Below are positions 35,006-43,806 of a stretch of 64,000 nt of DNA, piece after piece. The DNA is from Streptomyces hygroscopicus subsp. hygroscopicus. Its GTDB lineage: Bacteria; Actinomycetota; Actinomycetes; Streptomycetales; Streptomycetaceae. The DNA lies in the NCBI RefSeq assembly GCF_001553455.1, contig NZ_BBOX01000059.1:27953-91952 (forward strand). Direction: 5' to 3'. Position 1 is the first letter of the stretch. Every line of letters starts with the position of its first letter. The translations under genes and the position numbers were made by a program. The notes below the pieces were generated by a model that saw nothing but the letters and a program-made list of their open reading frames with translations, was not told the DNA's origin and ran no database searches.

Positions 35006-36027
35006 ACGGCGCTCACCCCGGAGGGGGCCGCCGGGCGCTGCCGCCCGTAGATCTGCCGCAGCACGTCCTCCAGATCCGGCTCGGGCGCATAGCAGTCGGC
35101 CAGGTCGAAGTGGTCCAGGAGAAACGCGAGCACCTGACGCGAGGTGAACTCGGCCGCGGGATAGTCCACGTGGACGCGACCGCCGTCGGCGGGCACGGCC
35201 CGCACCCCCGGCAGCCCCCGCTCGACCGTGGCGCAGACGGCGTCCGCCGCGAGCCGGTCCCGGTGGTCGAAGAGGACCGAACGCCGGTCGGCCGAGCGCA
35301 GCAGGTCCTGGATGCTCCCCTGATGCACCACCCGGCCCCGGTCCACGACCAGGGCGCTGTCGCAGATCGCGGCGATGTCGGCGATGTCGTGGCTGGTGAG
35401 CACCACCGTGGTGCCCAGCTCGCGGTGTGCGCGGTTGACCAGTTCGCGCACCGCCTCCTTGAGCACCATGTCGAGGCCGATGGTGGGCTCGTCCCAGAAC
35501 ACGACGGCCGGATCGTGCAGCAGGCTCGCGGCGATCTCCGCGCGCATCCGCTGCCCGAGGCTCAACTGCCGCACCGGGGTCGTGCCGAGCGCGTCGATGT
35601 CCAGGAGTTCGCGGTACCGGGCCAGATTGCGCCGGTAGACGTGGTCGGGGATGTCGTAGATCCGGCGCAGGATGCGGAACGAGTCCGGCACCGACAGGTC
35701 CCACCACAACTGGCTGCGCTGGCCGAAGACGACCCCGATGGACCGGGCGTTGCGCTGCCGGTGCCGGTACGGCTCGATGCCGCGCACCCGGCAGTACCCC
35801 GACGTGGGCGTCATGATCCCGGTGAGCATCTTGATGGTGGTGGACTTCCCGGCGCCGTTGGCCCCGATGTACGCGGTGCGCGAGCCGGCCGGGATCTCGA
35901 AGGACACCCTGTCCACGGCGCGCGTCACCCGGTACCTGCGGGTGAAGAGGGTGGCCAGGGACCCCGCCAGACCCGGCCGCCGTTCGGGGATCCTGAACTC
36001 CTTGACCAGCTCATGCGCCACGATCAC
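35002..36027 (-). CDS. acbW: ABC transporter ATPase, AcbW-like exporter
   Basis: A 341-residue ABC ATPase of the drug/polysaccharide exporter type. Walker A is YIGANGAGKSTTIKM, the Q-loop VVFGQRSQLWWDL, the signature RQLSLGQRMRAEIAASL and Walker B VVFWDEPTIGLDM, followed by the switch His in LTSHDIADI. The C-terminal 90 residues form the regulatory extension usual in exporters. A GTG start overlaps the aminotransferase stop (GTGA). It powers the two ABC-2 permeases downstream; by analogy with AcbWXY the cargo is the aminooligosaccharide. Confidence 0.88.
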   Translation of the reverse strand: MIVAHELVKEFRIPERRPGLAGSLATLFTRRYRVTRAVDRVSFEIPAGSRTAYIGANGAGKSTTIKMLTGIMTPTSGYCRVRGIEPYRHRQRNARSIGVVFGQRSQLWWDLSVPDSFRILRRIYDIPDHVYRRNLARYRELLDIDALGTTPVRQLSLGQRMRAEIAASLLHDPAVVFWDEPTIGLDMVLKEAVRELVNRAHRELGTTVVLTSHDIADIAAICDSALVVDRGRVVHQGSIQDLLRSADRRSVLFDHRDRLAADAVCATVERGLPGVRAVPADGGRVHVDYPAAEFTSRQVLAFLLDHFDLADCYAPEPDLEDVLRQIYGRQRPAAPSGVSAV

Positions 36028-37322
36028 TGCGCGACCGCCCCGTCGATCGCCTTCGCCAGCAGTCCGACGCCCTCGTCCAGGAGTGCTTCTTCGATGGTGA
36101 ACGGCGGTGCGATCCGCAGCATGTGGCCGCCGAGCGCCACCCGCAGCCCCAGATCGAGTGCACGCGCGTACACCGAGCGGGCGAGCGCGGGGGAGGGGGT
36201 GCGGCTCGCCCGGTCGGTCACGAACTCCACCCCCCACAGCAGCCCGAGACCGCGCACCTGCCCGATGTTCTCGAACCGGCCGTACAGTGCGCGAAGCCGC
36301 TCACCGAGCAGCTCGCCGAGGCGGCCCACCTGCTCGATCAGCCGGTCCCGTTCGATGACCTCCAAGGTGGCGCGGGCCGCCGCGATCCCGAGGGGATTGC
36401 TCGCGTAGGTGGAGGCGTACGCGCCCGGGGTCGCCGCGGCCGGATCGTGCAGCAGGTCGCGGCGCCCCGCGAGCACGGCGAAGGGGAAGCCGTTGGCCAT
36501 GCCTTTCGACAGGGCCACCAGGTCCGCTTCCACGCCGAAGAGTTCACTGGCCAGGAACGCGCCGGTGCGACCGCCGCCGGTGAGCACCTCGTCGGCGACG
36601 AGCAGCACGCCGTTCGCCCGGCAGGCGTCGGCGATCTGCTCCCAGTAGCCGGGCGGAGGCACGATGACACCGGCCGCGCCGAGCACCGGCTCGAAGACGA
36701 GGGCCGAGGTGTTCGGCTTGTCGGCGATGTGCCGCCGCACCAGGGACGCGCACCGTATCCCGCACGAGGGGTACTCCAGGCCGAGCGGGCAGCGGTAGCA
36801 GTAGGGCGCGTAGCCGAGGACGCTGTTGCCCGCGAACGACTGGTGCCCGATGTCCCAGTGCACGAGCATGCGCGCGCCCAGCGTCTTGCCGTGGAATCCG
36901 TGCCGCAGGGCGCCGGTCCGGTTGCGGCCCGGCGGCGCGGTCGCCTGCACCACCCGCAGGGCGGCCTCGACGACCTCGGCGCCGGTGGAGAACAGGGCAT
37001 AGGTGTCGAGGTGCTCGGGGAGCAGCCGGGCCAGGGTGTCAAGGAGCCGGGCCCGGTCCGGCGTGGACGTGTCGTGCACGTTCCACAGGCGCCCGGCCTG
37101 CGCGGTGAGCGCCTGGACCACCTCGGGGTGGGTGTGCCCGAGAGACTGTGTGAGGGTGCCGGCGGCGAAGTCCAGATACCGGTTGCCGTCGAGGTCGGTC
37201 AGCACCGGGCCGCGCCCCTCGGCGAAGACCCGCCGTCCCACGGTCGCCTCCTCGGAGGCCCCCGGCGCCAGGCGGGATTCCTCCCGGCCCAGCCGGTCGA
37301 GCTGGCGATGCTGGTGCCTCAC
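36024..37322 (-). CDS. acbV: Class III PLP aminotransferase, AcbV-like; first gene of the operon
   Basis: The 432-residue protein is a class III (GABA-type) aminotransferase. The PLP lysine lies in ADLVALSKGMANGFPFAVL, DEVLTGGGRTG carries the cofactor Asp, and LFSTGAEVVEAALRVVQA and YASTYASNPLGIAAA are the usual framework. YCYRCPLGLEYPSCGIRC has the Cys pattern that many members of this branch keep, sometimes binding an Fe-S cluster. AcbV makes dTDP-4-amino-4,6-dideoxyglucose from the 4-keto sugar produced by AcbA and AcbB, which are divergent from it here. GTG at 37322 is chosen for GAGGGAG seven bases upstream; the frame is open to 37394. Confidence 0.88.
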   Translation of the reverse strand: MRHQHRQLDRLGREESRLAPGASEEATVGRRVFAEGRGPVLTDLDGNRYLDFAAGTLTQSLGHTHPEVVQALTAQAGRLWNVHDTSTPDRARLLDTLARLLPEHLDTYALFSTGAEVVEAALRVVQATAPPGRNRTGALRHGFHGKTLGARMLVHWDIGHQSFAGNSVLGYAPYCYRCPLGLEYPSCGIRCASLVRRHIADKPNTSALVFEPVLGAAGVIVPPPGYWEQIADACRANGVLLVADEVLTGGGRTGAFLASELFGVEADLVALSKGMANGFPFAVLAGRRDLLHDPAAATPGAYASTYASNPLGIAAARATLEVIERDRLIEQVGRLGELLGERLRALYGRFENIGQVRGLGLLWGVEFVTDRASRTPSPALARSVYARALDLGLRVALGGHMLRIAPPFTIEEALLDEGVGLLAKAIDGAVAQ

Positions 37323-37555
37323 GAGCGGCTCCCTCTGATGCGAACTGATCTTTGCGGTAAGGGCGTTGGGCGGTCCGGGCACTGAGTGAAACACTGCGGC
37401 GCCCGTCGTAGCAACTACTTTCTGAAAGTTGCAGACAATCCTTGCGGAACGTTGCGGGCTCTGCTTGAGTCGGGATGCGCCCGCTCACCGAGCAGGACCG
37501 AGGAGGACTCCGTGCGACCGCACTCACCGCAAACCCCGCCCCGCCGGAGGCCCGC
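37323..37555. promoter_or_regulatory. Divergent intergenic region of the biosynthetic genes
   Basis: This 233-base gap must hold both promoters, since the 14-gene minus-strand operon and the rmlA-type gene start from it. No textbook -35/-10 pair could be fixed with confidence on either strand. The main visible structure is the TTGC repeat block described separately. The first gene to the right has CCGGAGG ahead of its GTG. Confidence 0.6.
37411..37457. promoter_or_regulatory. Operator-like TTGC repeats in the divergent acbV / acbA promoter
   Basis: GCAACT (37411-37416) and AGTTGC (37427-37432) form an inverted repeat around a perfect 13-base palindrome ACTTTCTGAAAGT (37417-37429). TTGCAG follows at 37429, and TTGCGG recurs at 37442 and 37452. 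GCAACTACTT also occurs letter for letter before the amylase at 47686-47695. The TTGC..GCAA type motif resembles the maltose/amylase operators of Streptomyces, so a LacI/MalR-type regulator is inferred. Confidence 0.55.
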
Positions 37556-38644
37556 GTGAAGGCCCTGCTCCTGGCGGGCGGGACCGGCAGCAGACTGCGT
37601 CCCTTCACCCACACCGGCGCCAAGCAATTGCTGCCGATCGCCAACCGGCCCGTGCTCTTCTACGCGTTGGAGGCGCTGGCCGCCGCCGGGGTCACCGAGA
37701 CCGGCGTCGTCGTCGGCGACCACGAGCGGGAGATCCGCCGGGCCGCCGGTGACGGCTCGGCGTTCGGCCTGCGGCTCACCTACCTTCACCAGGACCGCCC
37801 GCTGGGGCTCGCCCACGCGGTGCGCATCGCCCGGGACTTCCTCGGCGACGACGACTTTCTCCTCTACCTCGGCGACACCTACCTGCCCGAGGGCGTCACC
37901 GGATTCCTGGACCGGGCCCGCACCCAACCGGTGGACGCCCGGCTGCTGCTGACCCGCGTCGCCGACCCGACCGCCTTCGGTGTCGCCGAAGTCGACGCCC
38001 AAGGCGACGGGACCGCCGCGGGCAGCACGGTGCTGCGCCTGGAGGAGAAACCCGAACACCCGCGCAGCGACCTCGCCCTCGTCGGCGTCTACGCCTTCAC
38101 CCCCGCCGTCCACGAGGCGGTGCGGGCCATCGCCCCGTCCGCGCGGGGAGAGCTGGAGATCACCCACGCCGTGCAGTGGATGATCGATCACGGCCTCACG
38201 GTGCGCGCCGAGACCACGGCGGCGACCTGGCGGGACACGGGCAGTGTCGAGGACATGCTGGAGGCCAACCGCCATGTCCTGGACACCCTGGTCGGAGGCA
38301 TCGAGGGCAAGGTCGACGCCGGCAGCACCGTCCGCGGACGGGTCCTCCTCGCCGAGGGAGCGGTGGTGCGGGGGTCACACATCACCGGACCCGCGATCAT
38401 CGGCGCCGGCACCGTCGTCACCGGATCCAGCATCGGTCCCTACACCGCCGTGGCCGAGGACTGCCGCATCGAGGACAGCGCGATCGCACACTCGGTGCTG
38501 CTGCGGGGCGCGCGGATCGAGGGCGCACCGCTCATCCAGGACTCCCTCATCGGCCGCGGTGCGTCCGTCCTCGCCACCCCTCGGCTGTCCCGCTCGCACC
38601 GGCTGGTCATCGGCGACCACAGCGAAGTCCACCTGACCTCATGA
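37556..38644 (+). CDS. acbA: Glucose-1-phosphate thymidylyltransferase (long RmlA / AcbA type)
   Basis: The 362-residue protein is a dTDP-glucose synthase with the nucleotide-binding start ALLLAGGTGSRLRPFTHTGA and KQLLPIANRPVLFYALEALA, then GLAHAVRIARDFLGDDDFLLY. It has the left-handed beta-helix C-terminal part (VLLAEGAVVRGSHITGP) of the long StrD/AcbA type, absent from short RmlA. It makes dTDP-glucose for the 4-amino-4,6-dideoxyhexose branch. GTG at 37556 is chosen for GGAGG five bases upstream and because the conserved N-terminus begins there; the frame runs back to 37475 without family sequence. Confidence 0.93.
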   Translation: MKALLLAGGTGSRLRPFTHTGAKQLLPIANRPVLFYALEALAAAGVTETGVVVGDHEREIRRAAGDGSAFGLRLTYLHQDRPLGLAHAVRIARDFLGDDDFLLYLGDTYLPEGVTGFLDRARTQPVDARLLLTRVADPTAFGVAEVDAQGDGTAAGSTVLRLEEKPEHPRSDLALVGVYAFTPAVHEAVRAIAPSARGELEITHAVQWMIDHGLTVRAETTAATWRDTGSVEDMLEANRHVLDTLVGGIEGKVDAGSTVRGRVLLAEGAVVRGSHITGPAIIGAGTVVTGSSIGPYTAVAEDCRIEDSAIAHSVLLRGARIEGAPLIQDSLIGRGASVLATPRLSRSHRLVIGDHSEVHLTS

Positions 38645-38945
38645 CGCGGTGGCGCCGGTCGCCGGCGGGAGCGGCGCGCCGGGCGGGCCGGGCGCGGTGC
38701 CGGCCCCGGTCGCACGGACCGCGGTCGCCTCGTGCCTACATGCTCGCCAACGCCCTCGCCACGCACCGGGACCACACCGCGGCGTTCGCCGCACGGCCCC
38801 GGCGCGGCTGCCGCGGCGGCGTCTTCTCAGGTCCGCCGCCGCTCCCGGCTCCGCCACGGCCGTCCGCCCCGGCGGCCCTTCCCGTTCCGCTCGTGCCATC
38901 CCGCCATCGACGATCATCAGCAAGGGCAAGGTGAACCCGGAAGTC
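38645..38945 (+). other. Leader between acbA and acbB homologues
   Basis: These 300 bases are open in the acbB frame, but the residues are a low-complexity Arg/Pro/Ala mix without family sequence, so they are treated as non-coding. The length is unusual for two cooperating genes on one strand. A separate promoter for the dehydratase gene or an old deletion could explain it; no clear hairpin was found. Confidence 0.5.
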
Positions 38946-39923
38946 ATGACCCGACGCATCCTCGTCACCGGCGGAGCCGGCTTCATCGGTTCCGCTTACG
39001 TGCGCGCCCTGCTGGGCCCGGCCGGACCTCCCGGCGTCACGGTGACCGTGCTCGACGCACTCACCTACGCCGGCAGCCTCGCGCGCCTGGACCCCGTCGC
39101 CGGCGATCCCCGGCTGGCCTTTGTGCACGGCGACGTGTGCGATGTGCGCCTCGTGGGCCGGCTCGCCGCCCGCCACGACGACATCGTGCACTTCGCGGCC
39201 GAGTCCCACGTCGACCGGTCGATCGCGTCCGGCGCCGCTTTCACCCGCACCAACGTCCTGGGCACCCAGGTGCTCCTGGATGCCGGACTCCGGCACGGCA
39301 CAGGTACGTTCGTCCAGGTCTCGACCGATGAGGTGTACGGCGATCTGCCGACCGGCGCCGCCACGGAGGAGTCGCCGCTGAGCCCCAGCTCCCCCTACGC
39401 GGCGTCCAAGGCGGCGGCCGACCACCTCGCACTCGCCCACCATCGCACCCACGGCCTCGACGTCCGCGTCACACGCTGCACGAACAACTTCGGCCCGTAC
39501 CAGCACCCCGAGAAACTGATCCCGCGGTCCCTCGCCACACTGTTCAGCGGCGGCACGATCCCGCTCTACGGGGACGGACTGCAGGTCCGCAACTGGCTGT
39601 CGGTCGACGATCATGTGCGGGGCATCGAACTGGTCCGCACCGCCGGCCGCGCGGGCCGCGTGTACAACATCGGCGGAGGCACGTCCCTGACCAACCTCGA
39701 GCTGGCCCACAAGCTGCTCGCCCTGTGCGGCGCGGACCGCGGCCGCGTCGCACACGTCGCGGACCGCAAGGGACACGACCGCCGCTACGCGGTGGATGAC
39801 ACCCGCATCACCGAGGAGCTCGGCTACCGGCCGTCCGGCGACTTCGAGCGGCTGCTCGCCGACACCGCGCGCTGGTACCGCGAACACGCGCACTGGTGGC
39901 GCCCCCTGTACGCGGCGGCCTGA
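38946..39923 (+). CDS. acbB: dTDP-glucose 4,6-dehydratase (RmlB / AcbB type)
   Basis: A 325-residue extended short-chain dehydrogenase. ILVTGGAGFIGSAYVRALL binds NAD, VHFAAESHVDRSI and VSTDEVYGDLPTG are RmlB signatures (with the catalytic Asp-Glu pair in STDEVYG), and SPYAASKAAADHLALAHH supplies Tyr and Lys. NWLSVDDHVRGIELVRTAGR is standard. It makes dTDP-4-keto-6-deoxyglucose, substrate of the AcbV-like aminotransferase. ATG at 38946 starts at the conserved MTRRILVTGG; a GTG five codons upstream (38931) is the alternative. Confidence 0.93.
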   Translation: MTRRILVTGGAGFIGSAYVRALLGPAGPPGVTVTVLDALTYAGSLARLDPVAGDPRLAFVHGDVCDVRLVGRLAARHDDIVHFAAESHVDRSIASGAAFTRTNVLGTQVLLDAGLRHGTGTFVQVSTDEVYGDLPTGAATEESPLSPSSPYAASKAAADHLALAHHRTHGLDVRVTRCTNNFGPYQHPEKLIPRSLATLFSGGTIPLYGDGLQVRNWLSVDDHVRGIELVRTAGRAGRVYNIGGGTSLTNLELAHKLLALCGADRGRVAHVADRKGHDRRYAVDDTRITEELGYRPSGDFERLLADTARWYREHAHWWRPLYAAA

Positions 39924-39935
39924 TCCGGCCGGCCG

Positions 39936-40964
39936 TCAGCGGGCGCGCGCCGACGGTGCCGCGGCGGTCGAACCGCGCACCACGAGTTCGGGCATGAACA
40001 TGAACTCGGTGTGCGGGGCGGGCGTCCCGCCGATCTCCTCGAGCACCGTGCGGACCGCCGCCTGGCCCATGGCCTGCACCGGCTGACGGATCGTGGTCAG
40101 CGGCGGATCGGTGAACGCGATCAGCGGGGAGTCGTCGTAGCCCACCACCGAGATGTCCTGCGGGACGCGGTGGCCGGCCTGGCGGGCGGCGCGGATGGCA
40201 CCGAGGGCCATCATGTCGCTGGCGCAGACGATCGCCGTGCACCCCTGTGCCAGCAGCGCCGTCGCCGCGGCCTGGCCGCCCTCCATCGTGTACAGGGAGT
40301 GCTGGATCAGCTCTTCGGCCTGCTCGCCGGTGAGGCCGGCGCGCTCGGCCATCCCGGACCGGAAGCCCTCGATCTTGCGCTGTACGGGCACGAACCGGCG
40401 CGGTCCGACCGCGAGCCCGATCCGGGTGTGGCCGAGTGAGGCGAGGTGCCGCACGGCCAGCTGTGTCGCGGACCGGTCGTCCGTTGACACGAAGGGCGCC
40501 TGGATCTGCGGCGAGAACCCGTTGACCAGGACGAACGGGATGTCCTGGGCGCGGAGTCGGTCATACCGGCCGGTGTCGGCGGTGGTGTCGGCGTGCAGTC
40601 CGGAGACGTAGATGATGCCGGAGACATTGCGCTCGACGAGCATCTCGGTCAGCTCGTCCTCGGTCGAGCCGCCCGGGGTCTGGGTGGCCAGCACCGGGGT
40701 GTAGCCCTGACGTGTCAGTGCCTGGCCGATGACCTGGGCGAGGGCGGGGAAGATGGGGTTGTCGAGCTCCGGCGTGATCAGGCCGACCAGGCCGGCGCTG
40801 CGGGTGCGCAGCCGCACCGGGCGCTCGTAGCCGAGGACGTCGAGTGCGGCCATGACGGATTCGCGGGTGCCGGTGGCCACGCCGGGCTTGCCGTTGAGCA
40901 CGCGGCTGACTGTGGCTTCACTGACCCCCGCCTGGGCTGCGATGTCGGCGAGCCGCGCGGTCAT
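39936..40964 (-). CDS. malR: LacI/GalR-family repressor, likely MalR
   Basis: A 342-residue LacI-type regulator with HTH TARLADIAAQAGVSEATVSR and hinge VLNGKPGVATGTRE, then a periplasmic-binding-protein-like sensor (IGLAVGPRRFVPVQRKIEGF, VVGYDDSPLIAFTDPPLT). It is divergent from malE, the layout of the Streptomyces maltose repressor MalR, whose inducer is maltose or a maltodextrin. It is closely alike to the second LacI protein at 46423-47487. Inverted TTGC motifs between it and malE are its probable operators. Its stop lies 13 bases from the acbB homologue stop (convergent). Confidence 0.82.
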   Translation of the reverse strand: MTARLADIAAQAGVSEATVSRVLNGKPGVATGTRESVMAALDVLGYERPVRLRTRSAGLVGLITPELDNPIFPALAQVIGQALTRQGYTPVLATQTPGGSTEDELTEMLVERNVSGIIYVSGLHADTTADTGRYDRLRAQDIPFVLVNGFSPQIQAPFVSTDDRSATQLAVRHLASLGHTRIGLAVGPRRFVPVQRKIEGFRSGMAERAGLTGEQAEELIQHSLYTMEGGQAAATALLAQGCTAIVCASDMMALGAIRAARQAGHRVPQDISVVGYDDSPLIAFTDPPLTTIRQPVQAMGQAAVRTVLEEIGGTPAPHTEFMFMPELVVRGSTAAAPSARAR

Positions 40965-41048
40965 GGAAGGGGACTGTACCGGTTACCTGCTGGGATGCCC
41001 ACCGACGAAGGGGGAACCGGGCCACCGCGGCCGCGGTGGCGGTGGAAG

Positions 41049-41073
41049 ACCTTGCAGGAAAATGTCACAAGGT
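41049..41073. promoter_or_regulatory. Inverted repeat in malR-malE gap (possible operator 1)
   Basis: ACCTTG and CAAGGT are perfect 6-base arms 13 bases apart, and the left arm contains CTTGCAG, the core motif seen again at 41217 and 47693. It lies about 85 bases upstream of malR and 300 bases before malE, so it most likely concerns the regulator gene. Confidence 0.45.
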
Positions 41074-41216
41074 TCGGGACACATCGGGCCTGTCCCCTCC
41101 CTCCCCTTCCCGTGCTCCTTGCCGGTATTTCATGGCGCTATGCGCCATGTTGAGCGGGGAGTGTCAAGCATTCCTCGCGTAACCGTCAGAACACGGACGG
41201 GTAACGATGGGCGACT

Positions 41217-41269
41217 CTTGCAGAAATCCTGCGCAAAGTCTTTCGGACGGCTTGCCGCGCTGTTACGTT
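41217..41269 (+). promoter_or_regulatory. malE promoter region with CTTGCAG operator
   Basis: CTTGCAG (41217-41223) faces CCTGCGCAAAG (41228-41238), giving TTGC..GCAA inverted halves. A TANNNT-type -10 box TACGTT lies at 41264-41269 in the context GTTACGTTCAC, near-identical to the amylase -10 context (CGTACGTTCGC). The -35 is poor (TTTCGG, 17-base spacing), as expected for an activated or tightly regulated promoter. The leader to the malE ATG is about 100 bases. Confidence 0.5.
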
Positions 41270-41373
41270 CACGTCGCCCGGCGGCGGCAACGACGCGGTC
41301 GGCGGTCGGCCACGGGGACCGGATGCGGACCGCTCCCCGCCCACTCACGGGCTTTCACCCTCTAGGAGATCTC

Positions 41374-42645
41374 ATGCGGCGTGGCATAGCGGCCATCGCG
41401 GTGGTGGCGTCCCTCGCACTCGCGGCGACGGCCTGCGGCGGAAGTGACGACGGCGGGAAGGCCGGCTCGGTCACCATCACCTGGTGGGACACCTCGAACG
41501 CGACCAATGAGGCCCCCACGTACCAGGCGCTGATCAAGGACTTTGAGAAGGCCAACCCGGGCATCAAGGTCAAGTACGTCAACGTCCCCTTCGACCAGGC
41601 GCTGAACAAGTTCGACACGGCAGCCGGCGCCAGCGGCGCCCCGGACGTGCTGCGCGCCGAGGTCGGCTGGACGCCCGCGTTCGCGAAGAAGAGCTATCTG
41701 CTGCCGCTCGACGGCACCGAGGCCCTCGCCGAGAAGGACAAGTTCGAGCCGAACCTGATCAAGCAGGCCCAGTACGAGGGCAAGACCTACGGCGTCCCGC
41801 TGGTCACCGACACCCTCGCCCTGGTCTACAACAAGGCCCTCCTCAAGAAGGCCGGCATCACCGAGGCGCCGGGGACCTGGGACGAGCTGAGGAAAGCCGC
41901 CGCCACCATCAAGGACAAGACCGGCGTGGACGGCTACTTCGGCTCCGAGAAGGGCTACTACCTCGAGCCGTTCCTGCTGGGCGAGGGAACCGACACCGTC
42001 GACGCCGCCGCCAAGAAGATCACCCTGGGCTCCGCCCAGGGCAGGAAGGCGTCCGAGATCTGGCTGAGCCTGTTCCACGGCAAGGGCCTGCACAAGGCCG
42101 ACGTCACGGCCGACTCCTACGCGCACCGCCAGGACGCCTTCGTCAATGGCAAGGTCGCCATGACCATCGAGGGCCCGTGGGAGATCACGAACTTCTACAA
42201 GAACTCGGCGTTCAAGAACACGTCGAACCTCGGAGTCGCCACGGTCCCGGCCGGCTCCAGCGGCACGGCGGGCGCGCCGACCGGCGGCCACAACCTGTCC
42301 GTGTACGCGGGCTCCGACAAGGCGCACCAGAACGCGTCCTTGACGTTCCTGAAGTGGATGACCTCCGCGAAGACACAGGAGCGGATCGCCCTGGAGAACT
42401 CGACGCTGCCGACGCGCTCGGACGCCTACACGGCCCGGGTCACCAAGGACCCGGGGCTGGCCGGCTACCAGAAGGTGCTGTCCGCCGCCCGGCCGCGGCC
42501 CGAGCTGCCCGAGTACAGCTCGCTGTGGAGCCCGCTCGACGAGGAACTGCCCAAGGCGGCCGGAGGCAAGGAGAGCATCGACAAGGTGATCTCCTCCGTG
42601 GTGACCCAGTACGGCAAGATCCTGCCGGACGGCTTCGCCAAGTGA
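41374..42645 (+). CDS. malE: Maltose/maltodextrin-binding lipoprotein MalE (GacH-like)
   Basis: The 423-residue protein has a lipoprotein signal ending LALAATAC with Cys21 as the lipid-modified residue, so it sits on the outer face of the membrane. The rest is a cluster-1 solute-binding fold: ITWWDTSNATNEAPTYQALI, NPGIKVKYVNVPFDQAL, VTDTLALVYNKALLKKAGI and GPWEITNFYKNSAF. GGAGA lies before ATG at 41374; the frame is open further upstream without meaning. It feeds MalF-MalG. Its relative GacH in the acarbose cluster of S. glaucescens binds malto-oligosaccharides, and acarbose homologues may be carried too. Confidence 0.92.
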   Translation: MRRGIAAIAVVASLALAATACGGSDDGGKAGSVTITWWDTSNATNEAPTYQALIKDFEKANPGIKVKYVNVPFDQALNKFDTAAGASGAPDVLRAEVGWTPAFAKKSYLLPLDGTEALAEKDKFEPNLIKQAQYEGKTYGVPLVTDTLALVYNKALLKKAGITEAPGTWDELRKAAATIKDKTGVDGYFGSEKGYYLEPFLLGEGTDTVDAAAKKITLGSAQGRKASEIWLSLFHGKGLHKADVTADSYAHRQDAFVNGKVAMTIEGPWEITNFYKNSAFKNTSNLGVATVPAGSSGTAGAPTGGHNLSVYAGSDKAHQNASLTFLKWMTSAKTQERIALENSTLPTRSDAYTARVTKDPGLAGYQKVLSAARPRPELPEYSSLWSPLDEELPKAAGGKESIDKVISSVVTQYGKILPDGFAK

Positions 42646-42776
42646 CGCCCTGATCGGGCACTTCCCCCTCACGTGCCGCGGTCCCGCCCGGTCAGCCCGC
42701 CCGCACGCGGGGCCGCGGCACCCTCCGCAGACCTCAAGCAGCCCAGACCAGCCGCAGACCAGAAGGTGTGTACCTC

Positions 42777-43784
42777 ATGACTGTCGCCGTGGAGCGCCCG
42801 GCCGCCGCCAGTGGTGGTGACCGCGGCCGGCGTCCGGGCCCCGTAACCCGCCTCAAGAACGCCTACCACAAGCACTGGTACGCGTACGCGATGATCGCCC
42901 CAGTGGTCGTCGTGCTCGCCGTCATCGTGCTGTATCCGCTGGTCCGGGGCTTCTACCTGACGCTGACGGACGCCAACAGCCTCAACTCGGCCCGCACCAT
43001 CGGCGTCAACCACATCGACGCCACCTACACGTTCGTCGGCCTCGACAACTACGCCGACATCCTGTGGGGGCCGACCTCCTACGACCGTTTCTGGTCGCAC
43101 TTCATCTGGACCATCGTATGGACGGCGGCCTGCGTCGCGCTGCACTACGGCATCGGGCTCGGCCTCGCGCTGCTGCTCAACCAGAAGGGGCTGCGCGGCC
43201 GCACCGCCTACCGGATGATGCTGATCCTGCCGTGGGCCGTGCCGACGTTCGTGACGGTCTTCGCCTGGCGCTTCATGCTCGCCGACGCGGGCGTCGTCAA
43301 CACCACGCTCGACGCGATCGGACTGCCCTCGCCGGCCTGGCTGGAGGATCCGCTCTTCCAGCAGCTCGCCGCCATCATGGTCAACACCTGGTGCGGGGTG
43401 CCCTTCATGATGGTCTCGCTCCTGGGCGGACTGCAGTCCATCGACTCGACGCTGTACGAAGCGGCCGAGATGGACGGCGCGAGCACCTGGCAGCAGTTCC
43501 GCAATGTGACCCTGCCCGGTCTGAGGTCGGTCAGCTCCACCGTCGTGCTGCTGGGCGTGATCTGGACGTTCAACCAGTTCGCGATCATCTTCCTGCTGTT
43601 CGGCAACACGGCGCCCGACGCGCAGATCCTGGTCACCTGGGCCTACTACCTCGGCTTCGGCCAGACACCGCGCGACTACGCCCAGTCGGCCACCTACGGC
43701 GTCCTGCTGCTGTCCCTCCTCATCGTGTTCACCTCCGTCTACCGCCGCTGGCTGAACCGCAACGACGTGCAAGCCGCCATCTGA
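42777..43784 (+). CDS. malF: Maltose ABC importer permease MalF
   Basis: A 335-residue permease with six helices (first: YAMIAPVVVVLAVIVLYPLV). The EAA loop, which contacts the ATPase, is EAAEMDGASTWQQFRNVTLP followed by GLRS. MALF-type features (a long first periplasmic-side loop with NYADILWGPTSYDRFW) are clear. ATG at 42777 follows AGAAGG; a GTG three codons upstream is also open. No ATPase gene is present; Streptomyces sugar importers of this type share the MsiK ATPase encoded elsewhere. Confidence 0.9.
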   Translation: MTVAVERPAAASGGDRGRRPGPVTRLKNAYHKHWYAYAMIAPVVVVLAVIVLYPLVRGFYLTLTDANSLNSARTIGVNHIDATYTFVGLDNYADILWGPTSYDRFWSHFIWTIVWTAACVALHYGIGLGLALLLNQKGLRGRTAYRMMLILPWAVPTFVTVFAWRFMLADAGVVNTTLDAIGLPSPAWLEDPLFQQLAAIMVNTWCGVPFMMVSLLGGLQSIDSTLYEAAEMDGASTWQQFRNVTLPGLRSVSSTVVLLGVIWTFNQFAIIFLLFGNTAPDAQILVTWAYYLGFGQTPRDYAQSATYGVLLLSLLIVFTSVYRRWLNRNDVQAAI

Positions 43785-43806
43785 CGCCGCAGGAGCAGCC
43801 ACCATC

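Noticed and set aside
38649..38945. N-terminal extension of the dTDP-glucose dehydratase
   Set aside because: The frame is open, but the 99 extra residues are low complexity and RmlB proteins begin at the NAD-binding motif, which starts right after the ATG at 38946.
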